Counted from the stretch's first letter, positions 35,778 through 44,981 are shown. The stretch is DNA of 64,000 nucleotides from Rhizobium grahamii (GCF_009498215.1 NZ_CP043499.1:1810001-1874000), one strand, 5' to 3'. Notes: generated from the letters alone by a model not told the origin. Numbers and translations: made by a program.

Positions 35778-36790
35778 TCAAGCCTCCATCACTTCGGTCA
35801 GCGCGCGCCCGACGCGGAGCGGTCCGGGAAAGTAATCCCACTCCTGGGCATGCGGGTAGGGCGTATCCCAGCCGGCGACGCGCACAACGGGCGTTTCGAG
35901 ATGGTAGAAGCAATGCTCCTGCACGAGCGCCACGATCTCTGCCCCGAAACCCGACGTCAGTGTCGCCTCGTGGACAACGACGCAGCGCCCGGTCTTGGTC
36001 ACCGACTGGACGATCGTATCAAGATCGAGAGGCAGGAGACTTCTGAGATCGATCACCTCGGCGTCGATCCCTGTTTCTTCCACCGCAGCTAGCGCGACAT
36101 GGACCATGGTTCCATAGGCGATGACGCTGACGGCGGATCCGGCGCGGCGGATCTCGGCCTTGCCGATCGGGATCGTGTAGTGGCCTTCGGGGACTTCGCC
36201 GAGGTCATGCTTCGACCAAGGCGTCACCGGTCGCTCATGATGGCCATCAAACGGCCCGTTGTAGAGCCGCTTGGGCTCCAGAAACATCACCGGGTCGGGA
36301 TCCTCGATGGCCGAGATCAGCAGGCCCTTTGCATCATAGGGATTGGAGGGAACAACGACCTTCAGCCCGCACACATGCGTAAACAACGCTTCCGGGCTTT
36401 GACTGTGTGTCTGCCCCCGAAGATGCCGCCGCCCGTCGGCATGCGGATGACGATCGGGCAGGTGAAGTCACCGTTCGACCTGTACCTTATGCGTGCGGCT
36501 TCCTGGGTGATCTGGTCGTAGGCCGGGTACATGTAATCGGCGAACTGGATTTCCACGCACGGTCTGAGGCCATAGGCGGCCATGCCGATTGCAGTCCCGA
36601 CAATGCCGGATTCGCTGATCGGAGCGTCGAAGCAGCGTGTCCTGCCATACTTTGCCTGCAGGCCTTGCGTGCAGCGAAACACGCCGCCGAAATAGCCGAC
36701 ATCCTCTCCATAAACCACGACGTTCTCGTCTCGGTCCATGGATATGTCCATGGCGCTGCGGACTGCTTCGATCATCGTCATCCGGGCCAT
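35778..36790 (-). pseudogene. bkdA2: Branched-chain keto acid dehydrogenase E1-beta, frameshifted
   Basis: The E1-beta subunit is split between two frames. The upstream part (ATG 36790, MARMTMIEAVRSAMDISM, VVVYGEDVGYFGGVFRCTQG, ISESGIVGTAIGMAAYG, QITQEAARIRYRSNG) breaks after PTGGGIFGG. The rest (QTHSQSPEALFTHVCGLK, VVPSNPYDAKGLL, TLTSGFGAEIVALVQE) reads in another frame to the stop at 35778. Adding one base to the five-C run at 36414-36418 (five G on the coding strand) restores a complete protein of about 337 residues. All other residues look intact, so this is either a very recent lesion or a homopolymer consensus error. Without it the complex would have no working E1. Confidence 0.85.
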
Positions 36791-36791
36791 A

Positions 36792-38033
36792 TCAATACCC
36801 CGCCTTCTGGCGCTGCCGGCGAACATGCGGCGGCATCTCCGCGTAGACACCTTCGAAGATGTCCCTCACCGACGGTCGTCCGCCAGCGTGCAGGGTTCCA
36901 TGCTCCTCTGCCTGCTTTTGCGCGTCGATCACTTCATCCATGATCTCGGCTTCTGCCTGAGTATGGCGCTCCTCCGACCAGACGCCCTTTAGGATCAGAT
37001 GGTTCTTCAGCCGCAGCACGGGGTCTCCAAGCGGCCATGACTCCGACTCCGTCTTCGGCCGGTAGACGCTTGGATCATCCGAGGTCGAATGCGCGCCGAC
37101 GCGATAGGTCACGTACTCGATCAAGGTGGGGCCGAGGTTGCGCCTCGCCCGCTCGATGGCCCAGCGGGCGACGGCATAGACGGCGAGATAGTCGTTCCCG
37201 TCGACGCGCAGCGCCGGCAGACCGAACCCGAGTCCACGGGCCGCGAATGTTCCCGAACCGCCGCGCGCGATGCCCTGAAATGTCGAGATCGCCCACTGGT
37301 TGTTGACGATGTTCAGGATGACCGGCGCCTTGTAGGTCGACGCAAAGACCAACGCGGAATGAAAGTCGGATTCCGCCGTCGATCCGTCGCCGATCCAGGC
37401 TGCGGCAACGCGTGTGTCGCCCTTGATCGCCGAGGCCATGGCCCAGCCGACGGCTTGGACGTACTGCGTGGCGAGATTGCCCGAAACAGTGAAGAAGCCA
37501 TGTTCCTTGGAGGAGTGAAGGACGGGCATCTGCCGGCCGTGCAGAGGGTCCGCCTCGTTGGAAAAGATCTGGTTCATCATCGTCACGAGCGGATAGTCGT
37601 CCGCGATGAGCAATCCGGCCTGTCGATAGGTCGGAAAGTTCATGTCGCCTTTCTGCAAGGCCTTGCGAAAGGCGCAACTGACGGCCTCCTCACCGAGATG
37701 CTGCATGTAGAATGACGTCTTGCCCTGCCGCTGGGCCATCAGCATTCGCGTGTCGAAGGCGCGTAGTGTCATCATGTTGCGCAGGCCGACCAACAGCTCT
37801 TCGTCGGACAATTGTCCTGCCCAGGGGCCGACAGCCTGGCCCTCGCGATTGAGAACACGGATGATCGAGTAAGCGAGGTCGCGAATATCTTCAGGCGCGA
37901 CATCGACGTCAGGTCGCGCTATGGCGCCGGCCCGTGCGATCTTCACATTGGAGAAATCAGGCTGTCCGCCCGGGCGAACAGCCGGCTCCGGGACATGCAG
38001 GCTCAACGGGGCATTGTCCGTCATGAATGTCAT
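36792..38033 (-). CDS. bkdA1: Branched-chain keto acid dehydrogenase E1-alpha
   Basis: Thiamine-diphosphate-binding subunit, 413 residues, that with E1-beta decarboxylates branched-chain 2-oxo acids. The ThDP motif runs from GDGSTAESDFHSALVFAS to VNNQWAIST; other family blocks are YMQHLGEEAVSCAFRKAL, NFPTYRQAGLLIADD, the phosphorylation-loop-like YRVGAHSTSDDPSVYR, and a C-terminal EMPPHVRRQRQ. GGAGG stands 2-3 nt before the ATG at 38033 and 11 nt before an in-frame ATG at 38024, so the exact start is open. The next gene starts 1 nt after its stop. Confidence 0.92.
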   Translation of the reverse strand: MTFMTDNAPLSLHVPEPAVRPGGQPDFSNVKIARAGAIARPDVDVAPEDIRDLAYSIIRVLNREGQAVGPWAGQLSDEELLVGLRNMMTLRAFDTRMLMAQRQGKTSFYMQHLGEEAVSCAFRKALQKGDMNFPTYRQAGLLIADDYPLVTMMNQIFSNEADPLHGRQMPVLHSSKEHGFFTVSGNLATQYVQAVGWAMASAIKGDTRVAAAWIGDGSTAESDFHSALVFASTYKAPVILNIVNNQWAISTFQGIARGGSGTFAARGLGFGLPALRVDGNDYLAVYAVARWAIERARRNLGPTLIEYVTYRVGAHSTSDDPSVYRPKTESESWPLGDPVLRLKNHLILKGVWSEERHTQAEAEIMDEVIDAQKQAEEHGTLHAGGRPSVRDIFEGVYAEMPPHVRRQRQKAGY

Positions 38034-38083
38034 TTCCTCCCTTTGGCAACCCTCTGTCTCCTCCAGACAATCGGGGCGCTCGT

Positions 38084-39211
38084 CTAAAGATTGCGTGCGA
38101 TCACCATCCGTTGCACGTCGCTTGTTCCCTCATAGATCTGGCAAATTCGAACGTCGCGGTAGATCCGCTCGACCGGATAGTCGGCGATGTAGCCGTAACC
38201 TCCATGGATCTGGATGGCATCCGAACAAACCCGCTCGGCCATCTCGGATGCAAACAATTTGGCCATGGAAGCCTCCGCCAGACAGGGCTGCCCCGCCTCC
38301 CGCAAGGCGGCGGCGTGATAGACGAGTTGCCGTGCGGCCTCGATCTGGGTCGCCATGTCGGCAAGACGAAACGCCACTGCCTGATGCTGGATGATGGGCT
38401 TCCCGAAAGCGATACGCTCGCTGGCATAGCTGCGTGCTGCCTCGAATGCAGCCCGCGCCATGCCGACAGCCTGCGCCGCGATGCCGATCCGGCCTCCTTC
38501 CAGATTGGCAAGCGCGATCCGATAACCCTGTCCCTCCTCGCCAAGCCGCAGGCTCGCGGGCACGATCATGCCGTCGAAGGCGATCTGGCAGGTGTCTGAC
38601 GAATGCAGGCCAAGCTTGTCCTCGACATGGATCACCTGATAGCCGGGCGTATCCGTGGGGACGATGAAGGCAGTTATTCCCTTCTTTCCCGCATGCGGAT
38701 CGGTAACCGCAAAGACAATGATCACCTGGCCGTTCTTGCCTGAGGTGATGAACTGCTTGGAGCCATCAAGGACATAATGGTCCTTCTCTCGTCGCGCTCG
38801 CGTCTTCAGGTTGGAGGCTTCGGAGCCTGCCTGCGGTTCCGTCAGGGCAAACCCGCCGATCCATTCTCCCGTTGCAAGCTTCGGCAGGAAACGGTCCTTT
38901 TGCTCTTCGGATCCGAATGTCAGGATAGGCACGCAGGCCACCGAACTGTGGACGCTCATGATCGTCGAGCAGGCCCCATCACCGGCGGCGATTTCCTCAA
39001 GTGCAGCGGCGTAGGCGAGCGTGCCCGTCTCCGAACCGCCATAGGCTTCCGGCAGCAGCATGCCAAGCAACCCAAGTTCGCCCATCTGCTTGAGTTCTTC
39101 CCGCGGAAAGCGGTGCTCGCGATCGCGGGCGGCGGCTCCGGGCGCCAGGCGCTCGACGGCGAAGTCATGGGCAAGATCGCGGATCTGTTGCTGGAGCTCG
39201 GACAGGATCAC
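38084..39211 (-). CDS. Acyl-CoA dehydrogenase (short/branched chain)
   Basis: FAD-dependent acyl-CoA dehydrogenase of 375 residues. FAD/substrate motifs FALTEPQAGSEASNLKTRAR and DGSKQFITSGKNGQVIIVFA, helical region ANLEGGRIGIAAQAVGMARA, and the catalytic-Glu region IHGGYGYIADYPVERIYRDV with QIYEGTSDVQRMVIARNL at the C-terminus. Operon context with BCKDH suggests 2-methylbutyryl-, isobutyryl- or isovaleryl-CoA as substrate; the HSD10-like and thiolase neighbours favour 2-methylbutyryl-CoA. The gene starts 9 nt after the thiolase stop. Confidence 0.9.
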   Translation of the reverse strand: MILSELQQQIRDLAHDFAVERLAPGAAARDREHRFPREELKQMGELGLLGMLLPEAYGGSETGTLAYAAALEEIAAGDGACSTIMSVHSSVACVPILTFGSEEQKDRFLPKLATGEWIGGFALTEPQAGSEASNLKTRARREKDHYVLDGSKQFITSGKNGQVIIVFAVTDPHAGKKGITAFIVPTDTPGYQVIHVEDKLGLHSSDTCQIAFDGMIVPASLRLGEEGQGYRIALANLEGGRIGIAAQAVGMARAAFEAARSYASERIAFGKPIIQHQAVAFRLADMATQIEAARQLVYHAAALREAGQPCLAEASMAKLFASEMAERVCSDAIQIHGGYGYIADYPVERIYRDVRICQIYEGTSDVQRMVIARNL

Positions 39212-39220
39212 CAGGCTCTC

Positions 39221-40405
39221 CTATGGTCGCTCGATTGCAATCGCCGTGGCTTCGCCGCCGCCGATACAGACGGCAGCCATGCCGCGTTTCAGATCGTAGC
39301 GCTCAAGCGCTGCGAGAAGCGTCACAATCACTCGCGCGCCCGATGCGCCAATCGGATGGCCGAGGGCGCAGGCTCCGCCGTGGACGTTGATCTTGTCGGC
39401 GGGCAGGTCGAGCTCCCTCATTGCCGCCATCGGCACGACCGCGAAGGCTTCGTTGATCTCGAACAGATCGACATCCCTGAGGGACCAGCCGATCTTCTCC
39501 GACAGCTTCGTCAAGGCTCCGACCGGCGCGGTGGCAAACAGGTTGGGTGCCTGGGAGTGGGTCGCGTGGCCGACGATGCGAGCAAGCGGGCGGGCGCCGT
39601 CTCGTTCGGCCTGCGAGGCGCGCACCATGACGATTGCCGCTGCGCCATCCGAAATGGAGCTTGAATTGGCAGCCGTTACCGTTCCGCCGTCCCGGAATGC
39701 GGGTTTCAGTTGCGGTATCTTTTCGACGTTTGCCTTGCCGGGTTGTTCATCCCGATCGACAGTTCGGGTCTCCTTGCCTGCCTTGGCCGAAACCGGGGCG
39801 ATTTCCTGTTCAAAGCTGCCGTCGGCTATCGCTTTCTGCGACCTCGCAAGCGAGGTGATCGCGTAGGTATCCTGCATCTCCCGCGTGAACTGGTAGGCTT
39901 CGGCGCAATCCTCGGCAAAACTTCCCATCAGCCGACCCTTGTCGTAAGCGTCCTCCAGCCCGTCGAGAAACATGTGGTCGATCACGCGATCATGGCCGAG
40001 CCGGTAGCCGCCGCGCGCCCTATCTAGGAGATAGGGCGCATTCGTCATGCTTTCCATGCCGCCGGCCACAACCAGCGATGCGCTCTCGGCGGCGATGAGA
40101 TCATGGGCGATCATGGCGGCCTTCATGCCGGAACCGCACATCTTGTTGACCGTTGTGGCTCCGGTCGCAAACGGCAGATCGGCCTTGATCGCCGCCTGGC
40201 GCGCGGGAGCCTGTCCCTGTCCGGCCGACAGAACGCATCCGAACACCAGCTCGTCGATGCTGTCCGGCGAAAGGCCGCTCCGCTCGAGTGCTGCGCGGAT
40301 GGCGACGGCACCAAGATCCGGTGCCTTGAGATCGCGAAAATTGCCTTGGAAGCTGCCGATCGGGGTTCGGGCTGAGCCGACGATGACGGTGGGGTCAGTT
40401 CTCAA
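39221..40405 (-). CDS. Acetyl-CoA acetyltransferase-type thiolase
   Basis: Thiolase of 394 residues. Nucleophile Cys in NKMCGSGMKAAMIAH (about residue 90), GGMESMTNAPYLLDR, NEAFAVVPMAAMRE, His in GGACALGHPIGASGARV and C-terminal catalytic Cys in MAAVCIGGGEATAI. In this operon it most likely cleaves 2-methylacetoacetyl-CoA to acetyl-CoA and propionyl-CoA, the last step of isoleucine oxidation; biosynthetic acetoacetyl-CoA thiolase is the alternative. It lies 21 nt after the SDR gene. Confidence 0.9.
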   Translation of the reverse strand: MRTDPTVIVGSARTPIGSFQGNFRDLKAPDLGAVAIRAALERSGLSPDSIDELVFGCVLSAGQGQAPARQAAIKADLPFATGATTVNKMCGSGMKAAMIAHDLIAAESASLVVAGGMESMTNAPYLLDRARGGYRLGHDRVIDHMFLDGLEDAYDKGRLMGSFAEDCAEAYQFTREMQDTYAITSLARSQKAIADGSFEQEIAPVSAKAGKETRTVDRDEQPGKANVEKIPQLKPAFRDGGTVTAANSSSISDGAAAIVMVRASQAERDGARPLARIVGHATHSQAPNLFATAPVGALTKLSEKIGWSLRDVDLFEINEAFAVVPMAAMRELDLPADKINVHGGACALGHPIGASGARVIVTLLAALERYDLKRGMAAVCIGGGEATAIAIERP

Positions 40406-40426
40406 AGCTTGTCCTCCCTGCCACGC

Positions 40427-41185
40427 TCAGCGCGGCGCCATTCTCAGTGCGCCGTCCAGGCGTATGGTCTCGCCGTTCAGCATGCTGTTCTCGATAATGT
40501 GAGTGACGAGCGCGGCGAATTCCGCAGGCCTGCCGAGACGAGGTGGGAACGGCACGTTCCTGCCAAGCGCCTCCCGGACCTCCGTCGGCATGCCAGCCAT
40601 CATGGGCGTCTCGAAAATCCCCGGTGCGATGGTCACCACGCGAATGCCATAGCGAGCAAGTTCGCGCGCGAGGGGTAGCGTCATCGCCGCCACGCCACCT
40701 TTCGAGGCGGCATAGGCTGCCTGCCCGATCTGGCCCTCGAATGCAGCGATAGAGGCTGTATTGATGATAACGCCGCGTTCTCCGCTTGCGTCAGGTGGAC
40801 GCTTCTCGATCGCACAGGCGGCAAGCCGGATCATGTTGAAGGTCCCGACGAGGTTGATCGAGACGGCGCGGCGGAAGCTGTCCAATGCGTGCGGGCCATT
40901 GCGCCCGACAATCTTTTCGGCCGGAGCGATCCCCGCGCAATTGACGAGGCCACGGAGGTCGCCGAACCACTCAAGCGCGGCGCCGACGGCGCGCTCAGCA
41001 TCCGCTTCGCTCGTCACATCGGTCTGAAGGTAGCGAACGGCACCACCGTCGTCGGCCTTCTCCACAGCCGCTTGAACGTCACAAACAACGACGTTTGCTC
41101 CCTGTCGCGCGAGCGACCTCACGCATTCGGCGCCAAGGCCGGACGCGCCTCCAGTGACGACGAATGTTCCTCCATCTATCTGCAT
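40427..41185 (-). CDS. HSD10-like 3-hydroxy-2-methylbutyryl-CoA dehydrogenase (SDR)
   Basis: Short-chain dehydrogenase of 252 residues resembling 17-beta-HSD type 10/3-hydroxyacyl-CoA dehydrogenase type II. Cofactor motif TGGASGLGAECVRSLA with D37-type acidic residue (VVVCDVQ) favouring NAD, NCAGIAPAEKIVG, catalytic Ser in INTASIAAFEGQIG, and YxxxK in AAYAASKGGVAAM. HSD10-type C-terminal region FPPRLGRPAEFAALVTHIIE. GGGAG lies before the ATG. It is the first gene of the operon and is divergent from an AraC regulator. Confidence 0.88.
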   Translation of the reverse strand: MQIDGGTFVVTGGASGLGAECVRSLARQGANVVVCDVQAAVEKADDGGAVRYLQTDVTSEADAERAVGAALEWFGDLRGLVNCAGIAPAEKIVGRNGPHALDSFRRAVSINLVGTFNMIRLAACAIEKRPPDASGERGVIINTASIAAFEGQIGQAAYAASKGGVAAMTLPLARELARYGIRVVTIAPGIFETPMMAGMPTEVREALGRNVPFPPRLGRPAEFAALVTHIIENSMLNGETIRLDGALRMAPR

Positions 41186-41227
41186 GGCTCACTCCCATTC
41201 GCCCCTGCAGTCGAATAGTACGCCGCG

Positions 41228-41242
41228 CGATTGTTGCAATCG
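41228..41242. promoter_or_regulatory. Inverted repeat in the bkd-operon/AraC divergent promoter
   Basis: CGATTG (41228-41233) and CAATCG (41237-41242) form a 6-bp inverted repeat with a 3-nt centre, in the 108-nt region between the divergent SDR-bkd operon and the AraC regulator gene. It is a candidate operator; AraC-family proteins often use direct repeats instead, so the assignment is weak. Confidence 0.35.
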
Positions 41243-41293
41243 ATGACAAAATTGCTTCAATATTCCGGCCAGTTTTGCCATAGGGGTGCCCAC

Positions 41294-42328
41294 ATGAGCG
41301 ACCTGGACCGAAGAATGATCGCACCGGCTTTTGTCGAGGAGGCGCTCGACAGCTTGCGGCGGTTGGGCAAGCCGGTCGGGCCCGCGCTGGAGCGGGCGGG
41401 ATTGCCGGCCGCGGTAACGCAACCTGTTTCCGCGGAGAGCTATGGGGCCTTGTGGCTGGCAATTGCCGACGAGCTTGACGATGAGTTCTTTGGCATGGGC
41501 GGGCGCCCGATGCGCAGCGGCAGCTTCACCCTGTTATGTCATTGCGTGCTGCATGCCGAGACATTGGGGCAGGCGCTTCGGCGGGCCTTGCGATTCATGG
41601 ATGTGGTCCTGGACGATCCGTGCGGCGCGTTGGTCGTGCGCGATGGCCTCGCATTGATCGAGTTGAGCGATTGCGGCCCGGCGCGGTCGGCATTTGCCTA
41701 TCGCACCTACTGGATCATTCTTCATGGCATCGCTTGCTGGCTGGTCGGTCGCCGTCTGCCGATCAAGCTCGTGGATTTCCGATGCGCGGAGCCCGAACAG
41801 GGAGCGGACTATCGCCTGTTCTTCGGAGCGCCTGTCCGCTTCTCGCAAGGCTGCAGCCGCCTGGGGTTTGATCGCGCTCTCCTCGACCTGCCGATTTCCC
41901 GTAGCGAGGATGCGTTGAAGCAGTTCCTGCGAGCGGCGCCTGCGAATATCCTCGTTCGCTATCGCTACGATGCTGGCGCGGCAGCTGCCGTCCGCCGCAA
42001 GCTGGGGCAAATGCCGCCAACCGCATGGCCGAACTTTGCGACGCTTGCCGAGGACATGCGGAGTTCCCCATCGACGCTACGCCACCGACTGCACGCCGAA
42101 GGACAAAGCTATGCCGGGATCAAGGACGACATCAGGCGGGACCTTGCTATCAGCAAACTCGCGGATACGTCGGCCGCGATAGCCGACATCGCCGCGCAGC
42201 TCGGCTATTCCGAGCCGAGCGCGTTCTATCGGGCCTTCCGGAAGTGGACATCACGAACACCCGATGCGTTCCGCAAGGAGCGGATCGTGATCACCCTCAC
42301 GACTGAGGGGCCATATCCGAGAAATTGA
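41294..42328 (+). CDS. AraC-family regulator with arabinose-binding-like N-terminal domain
   Basis: Regulator of 344 residues. The N-terminal domain (about 20-200) is of the AraC_N/OruR-like type (SGSFTLLCHCVLHAETLGQA; FRCAEPEQGADYRLFFGAPV). The C-terminal helix-turn-helix pair is FATLAEDMRSSPSTLRHRLH and AAIADIAAQLGYSEPSAFYR, then RAFRKWTSRTPDAFR. AGGGGTG at 41282-41288 supports ATG 41294. Its divergent position indicates control of the branched-chain keto acid operon. Its 3' end overlaps the convergent LacI gene by 32 nt. Confidence 0.85.
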   Translation: MSDLDRRMIAPAFVEEALDSLRRLGKPVGPALERAGLPAAVTQPVSAESYGALWLAIADELDDEFFGMGGRPMRSGSFTLLCHCVLHAETLGQALRRALRFMDVVLDDPCGALVVRDGLALIELSDCGPARSAFAYRTYWIILHGIACWLVGRRLPIKLVDFRCAEPEQGADYRLFFGAPVRFSQGCSRLGFDRALLDLPISRSEDALKQFLRAAPANILVRYRYDAGAAAAVRRKLGQMPPTAWPNFATLAEDMRSSPSTLRHRLHAEGQSYAGIKDDIRRDLAISKLADTSAAIADIAAQLGYSEPSAFYRAFRKWTSRTPDAFRKERIVITLTTEGPYPRN

Positions 42329-43352
42329 ACTGCGGCTTGAGCAGGACCTGTCGATCGGCGCTGTCATCGCCCGCAATCCGCGCCAGGAGCACGCGCCCCA
42401 TCTGCTCGCCCGCTTCCGTCAAGTCCTCATAGATAGTCTCGACCTTCGGCTGAATCTGGCTGAGCAGCTTCGACGTCCGCTTCGCGACAACATCGTATTC
42501 CCTGCCAAGCGTCAGCCCGTGGTCGCTCATGCCGGTGATCGTGGCGAGTGCCGAGACCTCGCCGCCGCAGGCGAAACCGTCGGGCGCATCAGGTTGTCCG
42601 GCGCGTGCGCTCATATAGCTTCTGATCTGCTCGACGGGACAGTCCAGGTCGATTTCCTCGGGAATTTCGTAGGCAACGCCGGCCTCCCGTACCGCGGTCA
42701 TGAAGCCATGCAGCAGATGCTGGGAGAATGTCAGGCGCTTCGGCGGCAGGATGATCAGCGGCTTGCGGCGACCGCGCTTGATCAGCCACTTCGTCGCCTC
42801 GTAGGCGAAGCTGAAATTGTCGTAGTCGACATAGCAATGCTCGGTCGAAAATTCGGTCCGCCCGTGGCAGACGAAGGGGAACTCACTTTCGAGCAGCAGC
42901 CGCACGCGTGGGTCGAACGGCTCTGTACGCGAGAAGATGATGCCGTCTGCCATGCCGTTGCGAACGATATGGCGCACGGCGTCGACATTGCTGTCGTTGA
43001 CGAAATTCGGCGTAATGATCAGGTGATAGGGCGTATCCTTCAGTGCCGTCGCAAGGCCATGCATGATTGAAATGCCGTAGCCCAGAATTTCCTCGTGTGG
43101 ATCGAGCAGAACGCTGATGACATTGGTCCGCCCCGTTTTCAAACGCTGGGCCGCACGGTCGGGCAGGTAACCGATATTGGCCGCGACCTCGTGGACGCGC
43201 TTGCGAGTCTCGATGGAGATCTGCGGCGCGTTGCTCAGCGCGCGCGAAACGGTCGTCACCGCAAAGCCCGTGATCTGCGAGATCGTCCGCAATGTCGGCT
43301 TGCCGCGCTTGAGGATGGGTGGCGAGGCGAAATCCTTGGGCGTGTCGGTCAC
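42297..43352 (-). CDS. LacI-family transcriptional regulator
   Basis: Sugar-responsive repressor of 351 residues. The N-terminal LacI helix-turn-helix (TLRTISQITGFAVTTVSRAL, then SIETRKRVHEVAANIGYLPD) is followed by a hinge helix (RAAQRLKTGRTNVISVLL) and a periplasmic-binding-like ligand domain. The GTG start at 43352 has AGAGGA upstream. It is divergent from a CUT1 sugar importer and presumably represses it through the AAACGTTT-type palindromes in the shared intergenic region. Confidence 0.92.
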   Translation of the reverse strand: MTDTPKDFASPPILKRGKPTLRTISQITGFAVTTVSRALSNAPQISIETRKRVHEVAANIGYLPDRAAQRLKTGRTNVISVLLDPHEEILGYGISIMHGLATALKDTPYHLIITPNFVNDSNVDAVRHIVRNGMADGIIFSRTEPFDPRVRLLLESEFPFVCHGRTEFSTEHCYVDYDNFSFAYEATKWLIKRGRRKPLIILPPKRLTFSQHLLHGFMTAVREAGVAYEIPEEIDLDCPVEQIRSYMSARAGQPDAPDGFACGGEVSALATITGMSDHGLTLGREYDVVAKRTSKLLSQIQPKVETIYEDLTEAGEQMGRVLLARIAGDDSADRQVLLKPQFNFSDMAPQS

Positions 43353-43678
43353 GGGGTTCCTCTCGTGATCTGGAGCAAGTCTATGTAACCCCTGGCGAAC
43401 CTATAGGCAATCCATCACCGAAAACGTTTATTGTCATCGATTGCATAATTTTCCCCAGGAACTAAAGGGTCGTGCATGCAGTATTTCCGGCAGTAAATCA
43501 GTTGGTTAGACCCGACGCGATCGGAAATTTCTGGGCGCTTGACTTGCTGCAACTTATAACGTTTTAAATAGCGAAGCGGCGAGGAGGCCGCATGCCGTCA
43601 GCGTACTTCGGACGCGACGGTCTCGATGGCGGAGGAGGGAGCCTCCGTCACGATCACTTGCACGATGGGAGGATTTTC
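43353..43678. promoter_or_regulatory. Divergent promoter region with two LacI-type operators
   Basis: This 326-nt stretch holds no credible gene. A palindrome AAACGTTT (43422-43429), with LacI-like A/T flanks, lies close to the lacI start. A second AACGTT core (43558-43563, within TTATAACGTTTTAA) sits between a -35 TTGACT (43539-43544) and a -10-like TTTAAA (43563-43568) for the importer genes, so binding there would block RNA polymerase. The two sites are about 136 bp apart, which would allow DNA looping. Confidence 0.6.
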
Positions 43679-44938
43679 ATGTTGAAGTTGATGAGTTCGA
43701 CGGCGATTGCGGGAATGCTTTTGCTTGGGGCTGGTATTGCGCATGCTGCTGACGTCAAGGAAGTGCAGATGCTGCACTGGTGGACGTCTGGCGGCGAGGC
43801 TGCTGCGTTGAACGTGCTGAAGGGCGATCTTTCGAAGGAGGGGTATGCCTGGAAGGACGTTCCGGTTGCCGGTGGTGGCGGTGACGCGGCGATGACGGCG
43901 CTGAAGGCGATGGTTGCGGCCGGCAACTATCCGACGGCATCGCAGATGCTGGGCTATACGGTTCTCGATTATGCCCAGGCGGGCGTGATGGGCGACTTGA
44001 CGGAGACGGCGAAGAAGGAAGGCTGGGACAAGTCGGTTCCGGCAGCCCTGCAGAAGTTCTCGGTCTATGACGGCAAGTGGGTCGCAGCCCCCGTCAACGT
44101 GCACTCGGTCAACTGGCTGTGGATCAACAAGGCTGTCATGGACAAGATCGGCGGCACCGAGCCGAAGACCTTCGACGACCTGATCGCACTTCTCGACAAG
44201 GCGAAGGCGGCCGGTGTCGTGCCGCTGGCGCTCGGCGGCCAGAACTGGCAGGAAGCGACGATGTTCGATTCCATCGTGCTGTCGACCGGTGGGCCGGAGT
44301 TCTACAAGAAGGCCTTCAACGACCTCGACGAGGAATCGCTGAAGTCGGACACGATGAAGAAGTCGTTCGACAACCTTGCCAAGATCGTCACCTACGTCGA
44401 CCCGAACTTCTCCGGCCGTGACTGGAACCTTGCGACCGCCATGGTCATCAAGGGCGATGCACTGGTGCAGGTGATGGGCGACTGGGCCAAGGGTGAGTTC
44501 GTGGCGGCCAAGAAGACGCCGGGCAACGACTTCCTGTGCTACCGCTTCCCCGGCACCGACGGCAGCGTGATCTACAACTCCGACATGTTCGGCATGTTCA
44601 ACGTCCCCGAGGACCGCAAGGCGGCACAGGTGGCGCTGGCGACGGCAACGCTGTCGAAGAGCTTCCAGTCGGCCTTCAACGTCGTCAAGGGCTCAGTTCC
44701 TGCTCGCACCGACGTTCCCGATACCGACTTCGACGCCTGCGGCAAGAAGGGGATCGCGGATCTGAAGGCGGCAAACGACGGCGGTACGCTGTTCGGTTCG
44801 CTGGCCCAGGGCTATGGCGCGCCTCCGGCAATCGCCAATGCCTACAAGGACGTGGTGTCGAAGTTCGTGCACGGCCAGATCAAGAGCTCCGACGAGGCTG
44901 TGAAGCAGCTCGTCCAGGCGATCGACGACGCCAAGTAA
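43679..44938 (+). CDS. CUT1 sugar ABC transporter substrate-binding protein (glucose/mannose type)
   Basis: Periplasmic binding protein of 419 residues. Signal peptide MLKLMSSTAIAGMLLLGAGI, with cleavage after AHA near residue 23. The mature start VKEVQMLHWWTSGGEAAALN and AAPVNVHSVNWLWINKAVMD resemble GtsA-like glucose/mannose-binding proteins. GGGAGG gives good spacing to ATG 43679, so the upstream ATG at 43592 is rejected. It is separated from the first permease by 184 nt with a hairpin and repeats. Confidence 0.9.
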   Translation: MLKLMSSTAIAGMLLLGAGIAHAADVKEVQMLHWWTSGGEAAALNVLKGDLSKEGYAWKDVPVAGGGGDAAMTALKAMVAAGNYPTASQMLGYTVLDYAQAGVMGDLTETAKKEGWDKSVPAALQKFSVYDGKWVAAPVNVHSVNWLWINKAVMDKIGGTEPKTFDDLIALLDKAKAAGVVPLALGGQNWQEATMFDSIVLSTGGPEFYKKAFNDLDEESLKSDTMKKSFDNLAKIVTYVDPNFSGRDWNLATAMVIKGDALVQVMGDWAKGEFVAAKKTPGNDFLCYRFPGTDGSVIYNSDMFGMFNVPEDRKAAQVALATATLSKSFQSAFNVVKGSVPARTDVPDTDFDACGKKGIADLKAANDGGTLFGSLAQGYGAPPAIANAYKDVVSKFVHGQIKSSDEAVKQLVQAIDDAK

Positions 44939-44981
44939 GTCAGGCCCAGGAACTCGGCCCAGTAAGTCGGGCCAAGTAGTC

